From positions 44,795,501-44,859,500 of the forward strand of contig CM077595.1 in the NCBI GenBank assembly GCA_039654915.1: a DNA stretch of 64,000 nt, in the 5' to 3' direction. The notes beneath the pieces are model-generated. The model searched no databases. It saw nothing but the letters and a program-made list of their open reading frames with translations, and was not told the DNA's origin. Below, one piece after another: positions 34,412-45,973 of this stretch. Each line of letters starts with the position of its first letter. The stretch's first letter is position 1. A program made the translations under genes and the position numbers. This stretch comes from Aquilaria yunnanensis (taxonomy: Eukaryota > Streptophyta > Magnoliopsida > Malvales > Thymelaeaceae).

Positions 34412-36891
34412 TGTTACCCACTCCAGGGTAGTTCAGTTATGGTGCCAAAACTGTGCATTTAAACTCCCAGGTTTGCTGTGTCTTATAGGTCATCAGAACA
34501 ACAGCCCTAGTGTACATACTCAGGTGACCCTCTTGAGCACTTTGTAAATAGATGCATATTGGTCTAACCATAACACACATATTTACATATATGCAAACTA
34601 TGGCAGCTAAGAAGGAAAACACTAGCACAAGTCTTAGTTTCGGCTTCCACACATTAGGCAATCTTGTTAAGTTCTAGTAACCAGCTACTACACCTGTCAC
34701 TTCCACTAATAAACTGTCTCATTCTAGCCACATACCCCCTATTTTATTTTCTCCAATATCAAGCAGAGACTTAGAGAAAACCAAGGAATTTTATTTTATA
34801 TCAATAGCCCACCTATGGACCAAGTTATGGATTTTTGAAATTGGTTACAAAATGCTGACCAAATGAACAGTAACTCAGCCAACTTTGCAATGTCATATCT
34901 TTGGCTACAGGGACCTAAATCCAGAAATTCAAAATCCCCATTAACCCTCTGGATGTCCTCTATGTGTGGTCAAAGTTTCATGCCAATTCATTCTACACAG
35001 GGAGATATCAAAACTTTAGGTCTAGAGTTAAAATTCTGGCAACTTTTGGACCATTTTGCCCATACAATTTTTCCAAACCATGCAAACACTTTTTTAACAA
35101 AGGGAAAACCCTCCAAAGCTATCCAATATATGTCTACTACACATAGGAATTACATTCCATTTCTTTTAACAATTTTATGTGGCCAAAACATAATTTACAA
35201 GTAAGCAGCCCATCATTCACACTTAGGCAGCTTTGCACCAGATCACTTACGTAGCCAAAACCTTACTCAAATGTTCATATACTTGTCTCTTTTTACATAC
35301 AACAAATGTATATGCATACATGGAATACAATATGGTCTTGAATCAGCTAATACGTACCCTAGGTTACGGGAGGTCCTGAGACACAATGGACTCCAAAAAC
35401 AGAATGCTGGACAGCTGCTGCACAACACAATAAGAACCACCGTTAAAAATACCAAATGTGCTCCTAAGATCACCAAAACTTCCAGATCATAAGCATACAT
35501 ATGAAAGTTCATGTACCTGAAATTTCAGATTAAAACTCAAACCACAAAGGTTAGTTTGAAGGTGATCTTTCTACCGGACCTGAAATGACAGAATTGAGGG
35601 GAGTAAGTTTCATTGAGAAACTTAGTAAGAGTAGCAGTTGGATTCAATAGGCAATGTAACCATCATTAAAAAATGCATCCAAAGAAACTATAACACAAAA
35701 ACTACAATGCATATATACAATATATAGCAACCAAATGCAGCAGCCAAACACAACTAACAAACACATGAAATGCAGCAGCAACAATAACCATGGATTAGTC
35801 CGTAAAACATGCAAGAAATTAAATAAATCACTATGGCAGCCCTCCTCAAGCTAATGCTTAGTCTTAGGAGGATTTTAACAGTATTTAGCATGAACTTTGG
35901 GCTCTAGAAACCCTCATTTTACTGCCATCTTTGTGCACTTCACACTAGGTCACAAAACCTTCAATAAGTGCACTCCCCTCACTGAGCTTGGTTCATCAAG
36001 CTCATGGCTCTCTTCCAAGCTTAGCCCTAGCTCCATGGTTGCTTGAAAATACATAAAACAACCCATGAGAGCAAGAGAACCCTTACCAAAGTAGGTAGGC
36101 TGAAAATCAAGCTTGATCCTTGAAGTATCCAAGAAATGGCTCTAGTTTGCTTCCAATTGCTTCCTTTTGCCTTCAATTTCAATCAATTACAAGTTTGAAG
36201 GTGTGGTGGCTATGGAGGAAGTATGGCTGCATTCTTGGGCTGGGGGAGGACGAAAATGGGAGAGGGATAAGTGATTTGGCCACTTAAATGGCCTTAAATG
36301 AGATTAAGGGCACAAAACACACTTAACAAGCTTAACCTTGCTTTATGTCATTTTCTTTCTCACTAATTATGTTTCTTTGCCTTGAACTCATTGGTACACA
36401 TGTGCCCAAAATTTTTGACTAATTATCAAGTCTTGGCTACCTCCCCCATGGTGGGATAACCCCACAATTCCACCCTTAGACTTAAGTCAAATGCTTGAAC
36501 ACCTTAAGGTTTGCACTAGGACATTTAGGTCCTTATTGCCTTTAGTGTTTCCTTTGTCCAAACTTGTCTGCCATGAGTAATCTCATCCTCCAATATCACT
36601 TTCATACCATTTATATCCTTCCCATAACTCTCCAAGTCTCTTTCTTGAGAGTTTTTCAATTGAGTACCCAAATTTCCAAAACCTTACAAAAAAGTCCATA
36701 GGTTGCTTGACAAGCAAGCAATCCTTTAGGATTTTCTTGGGGTCCAAGTTACCAACTTGGAACACTTTTAAGGAGGTTGGTCATGCCTTTTGCCCCCCAC
36801 ACTTCAATCATTATGGTGAGAATTACACAATATAATGGTTTTTAGCCATTATAACACACTTGTAATTCTCCCATTTTGTGAGGTGGTAACA
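34412..36891 (-). mobile_element. D-family solo LTR, complete (2480 bp)
   Basis: Minus strand TGTTACCACCTC...GTGGGTAACA, with 7-base inverted termini TGTTACC/GGTAACA and a perfect target duplication GTAAG at 34407-34411 and 36892-36896. It interrupts the Tekay-type LTR. The inner end of the left arm (36391) falls inside it, so its last 500 bases are single-copy spacer. Short frames within it have no recognisable domain. Confidence 0.9.
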
Positions 36892-37902
36892 GTAAGGACT
36901 GAGTAATTCACTATTCAATTCATAGTTGGACTATGAGCATTGTGAATTTTGTGTGCTTAGGTGATGGTAATTTCGGCCAAGGGATCCTAAGTACTATGAG
37001 GGCTACGGTTGCTTTTGCGATGATGTTTTTTTATGCTAATTAGCTATGTTAGCAAGCATTAGGGCTAGGAATTGAGTAGGCCATTGCAATTGCCAAGCTA
37101 AGGAGCTCTTAGATATGTTAGTGTTTCTCATTAAGGTTAACCAAAACTATGTTCAAATGGAATAATGCTTGCTATGCCTTTTGGACATGTTTAAGTGGGT
37201 ATGTGTCTACTTGTGTCCTTCTTTGTTTGATTGTGCACACTAACCCTTTAGTTTACTTAGTTTTTTTTAATATATATGCATATTGTTTTGTGTTTTCATG
37301 TTTTCCTTGGTAGGTGCTTAAGGAATGGTCTTGGTTAAGCTTTAGCTTAGCCTATGTTTATGCCTTGGAGGCTATCTGAGTCCTTATTGAGTTTAGACTC
37401 ATTGCCCTATTAGCCTTATGTATGTAGGTAAAGGATTGCTTGAGACTTAAGCAACTTAAGAGTAGTACTACTCTTTTAGCTTAAGAAGGTATTAAGTTTG
37501 TATTTGCTGTGGCCTAATAATCTAAGTGGTTTCAGGTTGCTTGTGAAACAAGTTATTGAATGTGAATTTCATTTTTGCAGGCCTTGTAAGTTTAGAGCCA
37601 TGGGAACAAAGTCTAGTGAGGATGTTGTGCTTTATGGCTTACGTCTTCTGGCTTGCATTATTGATCATGTGTTTGGTAGTTCGTCTTGTTTTAGAGACCC
37701 TAGTTATGTTCCTTGTGTTTGTGATCACTTTTGGTTTAGCTTAATTGTAAGGATATGTATACGTGAACTTTTAGATGGTATCATGTTTTGATGCTTTTGG
37801 TAGGCTTACCAAGTTCTATGTAGGTATTTGGGATGTTGAACACCTAAGGCACCTAGGTCATTTTGGATATCTACTTGTAAGTATGCCTCGGTCATTGTAT
37901 GT
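36892..37902 (+). repeat. Tekay-type LTR, second part (spacer)
   Basis: Resumes after the D solo LTR with the duplicated GTAAG. It contains a 16-base perfect palindrome at 37459-37474. Assigned by continuity across the two solo-LTR insertions; no domain is seen. Confidence 0.65.
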
Positions 37903-39293
37903 TGTTAGTATTTATGCCCAAAACCCAATCATGAGATGACTGTATTTTGCACATTCAGTCATGATATTTTATTAAGGCATTAATCCAGTAATTATGTTTG
38001 TTGTTTTGTTTCTGTGTAACGTGATAAACATAATTATAACACTAGAAAAATGATAATCTTAAATGTCCCTGGTCTAGTATAATCATGGAGCGGGTTACGA
38101 TAATACATAACAACTAGCATATGTGGAGACTAATATGAGGTGTGTAGTCTACATATGGGTACAAGTTGGAGAACTTGTGTACTGGACCAAACTACCATGA
38201 GAATGCTACATGGATCATTATGTGAGTGTCATAAGTCATTCTCATAGTGATCATGGTATATAGTGTCCTTTGACCTAAGATCATCAAGGTTGCCTACATG
38301 TGAGTCACATACTTTGATACTTCCCTTTGTTGCTCGTAACTGAGTGAACTTGAAGGAAGTCATTGGGTATGTCACATATCATCCGGAAGCTTTTGTATGA
38401 TTAAGAAGGGATTTGTCCCCACTATGTAACAGGAGTGATATATTCAGGCGTTTGATAGAGTGAGACTAAGAAAATGCATGGCCATGCTTGGATGAGTTGA
38501 TATATGATATCAATGTCATCGGTTTAAGTTAGTCTACTTGACAACCACGAAACCAAAGATTAGGCTATACGAGAATGACACATTCCATGTCTCATGCTTA
38601 GTCTTGATATCTTCGATAAAGGGACAATGGCATATATAGATAATGATCATAAAGGTTTAGTTGAATCATCGACAATCTTATTACTTGGGTAGTAACGATG
38701 TGTTGCTAGACACCACTCATTGCTTATGATCATAAATGTGATTTATGATCATTGCCAACGTGGTAAAATCCTATTTGGATTATTTGAGTGGATGGGCTAA
38801 TTTATTTGGGTTATGGTTTCATGATAATTTCATGTTATTAATTTGCCCAAAAGTTGAGCCATTATTAAGCCTGAAATTAAAGCCTAATTGGATTAGGGCT
38901 TTGAAACCCATTAGGCCTGAAAGTTGAGTCTCGCTATAAATACATCTTATAGTGAGAAATTGACAGCTCTTGCCCGAGCCTCCCAAAAGTGACAACTGCA
39001 CTCTTCTCTTGTAATTCCTTGGAGGACTCAAGCTACCACTGCGAGTGCAAAAGAAACGCATCTGGCAAGATGTGGTGGAGGTGTAATGATCCCTAGAGGC
39101 TCGTATGGATACCATAGAGAGCTTGACCATGTCAACTATTTAGGTTTTGTGATTTAACTCAACAGTTGGGTGAAAGATCTCGACTGAAATTAGCTATGAA
39201 AATTTTTTAACACCTGGTTTACCTTATTTAACTTGGAGCCTGGAGATTTTTGGTTATATTCCACTGCACTTGTTTGGGTCCTGAAACCCTATA
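37903..39293 (+). mobile_element. C-family solo LTR in the spacer
   Basis: 1391 bp, TGTTAGTATTT...GAAACCCTATA (other copies end GAAACCCAACA), with a perfect target duplication TATGT at 37898-37902 and 39294-39298. A TATA box TATAAATA at 38935-38942 points toward the right arm. An antisense frame of 60-100 codons recurs in all C copies through LTR homology and is not a gene. Confidence 0.9.
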
Positions 39294-39562
39294 TATGTAT
39301 GGATGGTTTGTGATTTTCTCATTATGAACTATGAGCACGTAAGCTGAAAGTGTAAAAGGTTGATGCCTATAAGTATTGTAGTAAAGATATTGCCCTGAGT
39401 ATGAACTACGTTCACAAATGGTTATGTGTGTTCTTGGGTAAGCAAGAGCAGGCATAGAGGCCTTGTGATGAGCAATTGATTTAGTACAAGAATGTGTGTT
39501 GTGACCAAGTGTGAAGTAGTGGCAAGATATATATTCATGTGTGAACGCATATGCACAAAAAT
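39294..39562 (+). repeat. Tekay-type LTR, third part, ending at the right-arm junction
   Basis: Continues after the C solo LTR to the junction at 39562/39563, where the truncated D LTR of the right arm begins. The LTR end is not reached. Confidence 0.55.
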
Positions 39563-41542
39563 GAGTTCAAGGCAAAGAAAACATAATTAGTGAGAAAGAA
39601 AATGACATAAAGCAAGGTTAAGCTTGTTAAGTGTGTTTTCTGCCCTTAATCTCATTTAAGGCCATTTTAGTGGCCAAATCACTTATCCCTCTCCCATTTT
39701 CATCCTCCCCCAGCCCAAGAATGCAGCCATACTTCCTCCATAGCCACCACACCTTCAAACTTGTAATTGATTGAAATTGAAGGCAAAAGGAAGCAATTGG
39801 AAGCAAACTAGAGCCATTTCTTGGATACTTCAAGGATCAAGCTTGATTTTCAGCCTACCTACTTTGGTAAGGGTTCTCTTGCTCTCATGGGCTGTTTTCC
39901 GTATTTTCAAGCAACCATGGAGCTAGGGCTAAGCTTGGAAGAGAGCCATGAGCTTGATGAACCAAGCTTAGTGAGGGGAGTGCACTTATTGAAGGTTTTG
40001 TGACCTAGTGTGAAGTGCACAAAGATGGCAGTAAAATGAGGGTTTCTAGAGCCCAAAGTTCATGCTAAATACTGTTAAAATCCTCCTAAGACCAAGCATT
40101 AGCTTGAGGAGGGCTGCCATAGTAATTTATTTAATTTTATTGCATGTTTTATGGACTAATCCATGGTTATTGTTGCTGCTGCATTTCATGTGTTTGTTGG
40201 TTGTGTTTGGCTGCTGCATTTGGTTGCTATATATTGTATATATGCATTGTAGTTTTTGTTTTTTAGTTTCTTTGGATGCATTTTTTAATGATGGTTACAT
40301 TGCCTATTGAATCCAACTGCTACTCTTACTAAGTTTCTCAATGAAACTTACTCCCCTCAATTCTGTCATTTCAGGTCCGGAAGAAAGATCACCTTCAAAC
40401 TAACCTTTGTGGTTTGAGTTTTAATCTGAAATTTCAGGCACATGAACTTTCATATGTATGCTTATGATCTGGAAGTTTTGGTGATCTTAGGAGCACATTT
40501 GGTATTTTTAATGGTGGTTCTTATTGTGTTGTGCAGCAGCTATCCAGCATTCTGTTTTTGGAGTCCATTGTGTCTCAGGACCTCCCGTAACCTAGGGTAT
40601 GTATTAGCTGATTCAAGACCATATTGTAGTGCATGTATGCATATACATTTTGTGTATGTAAAATGAGACAAGTATATGAACATTTGAGTAATGTTTTGGC
40701 TACGTAAGTGATCTGGTGCAAAGCTGCCTAAGTGTGAATGATGGGCTGCTTACTTGTAAATTATGTTTTGGCCACATAAAATTGTTAAAAGAAATGGAAT
40801 GTAATTCCTATGTGTAGTAGACATATATTGGATAGCTTTGGATGGTTTTCCCTTTGTTAAAAAAGTGTTTGCATGGTTTGGAAAAATTGTATGGGCAAAA
40901 TGGTCCAAAAGTTGCCAGAATTTTAACTCTAGACCTAAAGTTTTGATATCTCCCTGTGTAGAATGAATTGGCATGAAACTTTGACCACACATAGAGGACA
41001 TCTAGAGGGATAATGGGGATTTTGAATTTCTAGATTTAGGTCCCTGTAGCCAAAGATATGACATTGCAAAGTTGGCTGAGTTACTGTTCATTTGGTCAGC
41101 ATTTTGTAACCAATTTCAAAAATCCATAACTTGGTCCATAGGTGGGCTATTGATATAAAATAAAATTCCTTGGTTTTCTCTAAGTCTCTGCTTGATATTG
41201 GAGAAAATAAAATAGGGGGTATGTGGCTAGAATGAGACAGTTTATTAGTGGAAGTGACAGGTGTAGTAGCTGGTTACTAGAACTTAACAAGATTGCCTAA
41301 TGTGTGGAAGCCGAAACTAAGACTTGTGCTAGTGTTTTCCTTCTTAGCTGCCATAGTTTGCATATATGTAAATATGTGTGTTATGGTTAGACCAATATGC
41401 ATCTATTTACAAAGTGCTCAAGAGGGTCACTTGAGTATGTACACTAGGGCTGTTGTTCTGATGACCTATAAGACACAGCAAACCTGGGAGTTTAAATGCA
41501 CAGTTTTGGCACCATAACTGAACTACCCTGGAGTGGGTAACA
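39563..41542 (+). repeat. D-family solo LTR, truncated (right arm)
   Basis: Mirror of 34412-36391. Its first 500 or so bases (TGTTACCACC...) are missing at the junction. Its other end, GTGGGTAACA, is followed by CTTAC, the complement of the left-arm target duplication. Confidence 0.9.
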
Positions 41543-42205
41543 CTTACCTTAGGTTAGCACTCCTTTAATGGCCAAAACTCCTCAAGCTTGAATTGGCCCT
41601 CACTTAGCTTGTTGATGCAAGAACTAAACTTCCTTGCTCAATTGGCCCACAAATTTTCCATGACCCATATCTTTCACTTGATTCTAGCTTTCCTTGCTCT
41701 TAGAAACTCAACATAACCATGTAACCACCATAACTGACCTCAAGCTTCTTCCGTGGAGTTTTTTGCAGCATGTTGGTGGGGATCAAGGATAGTGGAGGCA
41801 TATGTAGCCAGATGGGGACAAGTGGCATCAAAAGTGGACTTATACTTAACTTAGCCACAAGACAAAATTGCATGTAGTGCCCTAGTCCCTCATAAAAGAT
41901 TCTTACAAAATGGCCACTCAATATTCTTTCAATTGAGTCCCAAAAGTCTTTAAATTATCTATTTCATCTTTCTTCTCTGCTAAGTCACAACTAAACCTGA
42001 GAGTGCTTAACACTCAATTTATTCCTTATCCTCCAATCAAATTTACTTTTAGGCTTCTAAATCATCATTTTCATCTTTTTCTTCCTTGGTAAGTTATCCT
42101 TCATCCCAAAAGATTTAAATTCTCAAGTTTCATTCAAGTACTTTTTCTTAGGTTTTCAAACCTCATAGCCCATACCCTAACACTTGGAAACTTAAGGGCA
42201 TTACA
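41543..42205 (-). repeat. Tekay-type 3' LTR fragment (right arm)
   Basis: Mirror of 33749-34411. The LTR start reads ggcattaca at 42197-42205. Confidence 0.8.
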
Positions 42206-42361
42206 TCCTCCCCTCCTTAAGAAATTTAGTCTGCCAAATTTCATAAAAGTCTAAGGAATACATTAGGATAGCTCTTAAGGCATTACATCCTCCCCTCCTT
42301 ACGAAATTTAGTTTGCCAAATTTCATAAAAGTCTAAGGAATACATTAGGATAGCTCTTAAG
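42198..42361 (-). repeat. 82-bp tandem duplication at the polypurine tract (right arm)
   Basis: Mirror of 33593-33756, with cctcccctccttaagaaattt and cctcccctccttacgaaattt in the two units. One unit has acquired a substitution. Confidence 0.9.
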
Positions 42362-43013
42362 CATTTCAGCTTCAACTTCCTATGTGGCTTCTTCTTTAGA
42401 ATGGTTAGTCCATTGGACTTTTACCATGGGTATCCACTTACTCTGAAGCTTTCTAGTGACCGTTGCAATGCCTGAATTGGTTCTTCCTCATATATTAGAT
42501 CTTGAAAAATAAAAACACGAGTAACATGCACTATTTGCTTAGGATCAGAGACACACTTCTTTAACAAACTCACATGGAAGGTATCACATACATGTCCTAG
42601 TTTAGGAGGTAGTTCTAGCTTGTAGGCCACATTTCCTACATTTTCAAGTATCAGGTATGGTCCTACATAGCTTGGGGCCAACTTCCCCTTTTTTCCAAAC
42701 CCCATCACTCCTTTAATGGGAGACACCTTTAGCCACACCCAATCTCTTACTTGAAACTTAGGGTCTCTTCTATTATTTTGATTGGAATATGAATCTTGCC
42801 TATTGTTGGTACCTCTAATCCTTTCTTGGATTAGCTTAATCTTCCTGGTAGTCTATCTGATGAGCTCTGGGCCTAGTCCCAACTTATCTCCAAGTTCATG
42901 CCAACAATATGGAGTTATGCACCTCCTATAATATATTGCTTCATAAGGTGCGATGCCAGCTACTGAGTGATGGCTATTACTGTAGGAAAACTCCACTAAA
43001 GGAAAGTTTTTGT
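42206..43013 (-). pseudogene. Tekay-type integrase end and chromodomain (right arm)
   Basis: Mirror of 32940-33748, with the same stop after GPELI and the same abrupt junction with the D-LTR fragment. The chromodomain frame is shifted relative to the left arm near 42470, where the reading changes after EEPIQAL. This is a difference acquired after duplication. Confidence 0.85.
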
Positions 43014-43323
43014 CTCAAGTTACAAGAGAGCTTTAGACATCATGCACTCCAAAAATAGGATGCTAGATAGCAACTGTATAACACAATAAGTACCATCACT
43101 AAAAATACTAAATGTTCTCCTAAAATCAGCAATCTTTCCAAATCACAACTAGATACACAGAAGTTCAAGTACCTAAAATTTTAGATCAAAAATCAAACTA
43201 CAAAGGTTAGTTTGAATGTGATCTTTTTGCTAGACTTGAGATAGGCAGATTTGAAGGGAGTAAGTTACATTGTGAAACTTAGTAAGGAGAACACTTATAC
43301 TCTTAAGGTAATGTAACCCATAG
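43014..43323 (-). repeat. D-family LTR fragment, part 2 (right arm)
   Basis: Mirror of 32630-32939. Its last five bases, CATAG at 43319-43323, are the chromovirus target duplication. Confidence 0.72.
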
Positions 43324-44303
43324 TGATGCAAACCCCAATGGTATCGAGACCATGAAATGTGCCCAAGATGTTTTTCAAGCTCCACCAGACATCAAAAAGA
43401 CAAGATTTGACCCACACCCCTCAACCTATGATTTGAAACAAGAAGTATAACAAAACCAAGAACACAAGCAAACTTGTGCACCAAGGTAGTTCGCAAAGAA
43501 TCAAAAAGAATTCTCTCCAAAGTGGCAATATTATTTTGATTAAAAGCTATATTTTACAACCAAAATATGTGCCTATTTATAGGATTAAACTAGGCTAAAA
43601 GATAGGCCAAATTCGCAGCCCAACTCACCTAGGAAACCTAGTTACAAAGGACTTAAGAAAACCTAGTCAAACTAGGACTCCTAAACCCTTTTAACAATGT
43701 TTAAGGTGTGCAGTGTATGCCACTTGCCCTAAGCAAACTAAATTAATTATATACCTAAAAAACATCGTAAATAATGTAAATAAAAATGAAAATTAATGAA
43801 AATAATGTGCAAATACAAGTTTGGACCTAAAAACCCCCAAATGGTCTTCTTAGGTGCACTTTGGGCTCTTTAGGGTTTTTGCTTGTATCTTCAGTGCCAA
43901 ACTTGAATATTTGAGTTCTAATGGTGTGATTATTCCTCTTAAACATTGGAAAGAGGTGTTGAAATGTTAGATCTCAAAGATCCTGGTTGTAGAGGCAAAA
44001 TGGCCTTGAAACACTCAAGGTGGCTCCAAGGGTGCACTTGAGAGCTGCCCTTGGGGTTCCTTGTCTTGTGACTTCTCTAGGCACTCTGGAATTGAGTTCC
44101 AATCTTGGACATCATCCTTATATGATATATTGAAAGTTCTAGTACCTCCTTGTGAAGTTCCATGTCCATTCCCCATGAAAAAGCTTGAAAAAAAGGCTTA
44201 AAGTGCACTAGTGAGCTTCTTAGCTTTCTTTCTTGTCATTGGTCCACTAGATATCTTCAATGGGTCCTTGCCTTCCTTGGGTGTGCCTTCCTTGATCATA
44301 TCA
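43324..44303 (-). repeat. 3' LTR of the right-arm chromovirus
   Basis: 980 bp, plus-strand reading TGATGCAAACC...GATCATATCA. Mirror of 31650-32629. Confidence 0.92.
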
Positions 44304-45540
44304 AATCCCCCTTACTTAGAAGGATTTATTCATGAATTTGCATGTTCAAACAAAGACAAATCAGAAACACTGAAAGTAGCACTCACATTGTACTCACCCA
44401 GCAAGTCTAACATGTATGGATTGTCATTGATCTTCTTAATGAATTGGAATGGACCATCTCCTCTTGGATGAAGCTTAGTCCTTCTTTCAACTAGAAATCT
44501 TTCCTTTCTCATATGCAACCAAACCCAATCTCCAGGCTCAAAGATAACTCTCCTTCAGCCTTTGTTGGCTTTCTTAACAACTTCTTGATTTTTTGTGCTC
44601 GATTTGCTGCTTAACCTTCTCATGCAACCTCTTGATGCTCTCAACCCTTTTAATACCATCCAAACTAGAAACCTCATGAGTAGGTAATGGAAAAAGATCT
44701 AATGGAGTTAAACGATTAAAACCATAAACAATCTCAAAAGGTGACAAACTAGTAGTAGAATGCATGGACCTAATGTAAGCAAACTCTACATGAGGCATAC
44801 AATCTTCCCAAGATTTCAAGTTCTTACCAATGATAGCCCTCAGGAAGGAACCTAAGGTCCTATTTTTTACCTTAATTTACCATCAATTTGTGGGTGGCAA
44901 GAAGTTGAAAACAAAAGCTTAGTCCCAAGCTTTCCCCATAAAGTCCTCCAAAAGTGGCTTAGGAACTTAGTGTCCCTATCTGAAACTATGGTTCTTGGAA
45001 CCCCATGAAGTGTAGCAACTTCCTTGAAAAACAACTCAGCCACATGTATAGCATCATCAGTCTTATTGCATGGAATAAAGCAGGCCATCTTCTAAAACCT
45101 ATCAACTACAACAAAGATTAAGTCTCGATTTCCTTTAGTTCTAGGCAATCCAACAATAAAATCCATTGAGATATCAACCTATGGATGACTAGGTGTAGGA
45201 AGTGGTGTGTATAAACCTTGTGAAGTGTGAGTGGACTTAGCCTTCCTACATGTTATGCATTGATCATACACTATCCTTACATCCTTTACCATGTTCGGCC
45301 AATGATAGTGCTCCTTCAAGGTATACAAGGTTTTGGCTTGTCCAAAGTATGCCATAAGTCCTCCACAATGAGCTTCCTTTATGAATAATTCCCTCAAAGA
45401 TGTCTTCGAAATACATAACCTGTTTTCTTTGAAAAGAAACCCATTAACTTGATAGAACTCCTCAAAAGAAAATTTAGAACACTTAGCATAAATCTCACCA
45501 AAATCAACATCAGAAGCATACAAATCCTTTAAATGCTCAA
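44304..45540 (-). pseudogene. Integrase of the right-arm chromovirus
   Basis: Mirror of 30401-31623 with the same zinc-site change (MAYFG), the same stop before DISMDF and the same frameshift that removes the third catalytic residue near 44870. Small differences include VEFAYIRSM for VEFAYNRSM. Confidence 0.87.
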
Positions 45541-45973
45541 AACCCAACACTTTAGAATCTAAAGCAGAACATAAAGCATACCTCCTAAAAAGTGCATCCG
45601 CCACTACATTATCCTTGCCTTGCTTGTATTTGATAACATATGGGAATGACTCAATGAATTCTAGCCATTTAACTTGCTTCCTATTCAACTTACCTTGCCC
45701 ATTAAAGAACTTAAGGACTTGATGGTGAGTGTGGATAAAAAACTTTCTTGGGCACAAGTAGTCTTACCAAGTCTCCAAAGCTCTTACCAAAGCATAGACT
45801 TCTTTGTCATAAGTGGGATAGTTCAAGGTAACACCATTTAACTTCTCACTAAAGTATGCAATGGGATGGCCTCCTTGCATTAACACAGCTTTAATACCTA
45901 TACTTGAAGCATCATATTCAACTTCAAAAGTGTTAGGAAAGTTAGGCCAAGCTAAAAGTGGTGCATTACACAA
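45541..45973 (-). pseudogene. RNase H of the right-arm chromovirus
   Basis: Mirror of 29980-30400. Unlike the left arm, a stop has arisen between ALETW and CPRKFF near 45760, so the domain is split here only. Confidence 0.83.

Larger units (their letters stand above)
12717..36391 (+). repeat. Left arm of a giant inverted repeat (about 23.7 kb)
   Basis: This segment recurs in reverse complement at 39563-63241. Mirror coordinates sum to 75951-75959 all along the arm (for example 25314 pairs with 50637 and 17191 with 58767), so there are only small indels. Stretches compared by eye differ by about 1% or less. The arm contains the Tat-3 fragment, Tat-2, solo LTRs C, E and D, a complete chromovirus and a Tekay-type 3' end. 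Both ends fall inside LTRs that are complete on this side (C-family LTR at 12543-13957, D-family LTR at 34412-36891). This marks the left arm as the unbroken copy at both junctions. Confidence 0.96.
36392..39562. other. Spacer (loop) between the inverted-repeat arms
   Basis: Single-copy within the palindrome. It holds the outer 500 bases of a D-family solo LTR (to 36891), a piece of Tekay-type LTR (36892-37902), a C-family solo LTR (37903-39293) and more Tekay-type LTR (39294-39562). No coding region is supported. Short hydrophobic reading frames near 37500-37790 lie inside LTR sequence. Confidence 0.9.

Noticed and set aside
37498..37791. 97-codon hydrophobic frame in the spacer
   Set aside because: T-rich LTR sequence of the Tekay-type element. 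No start context, signal or family support.
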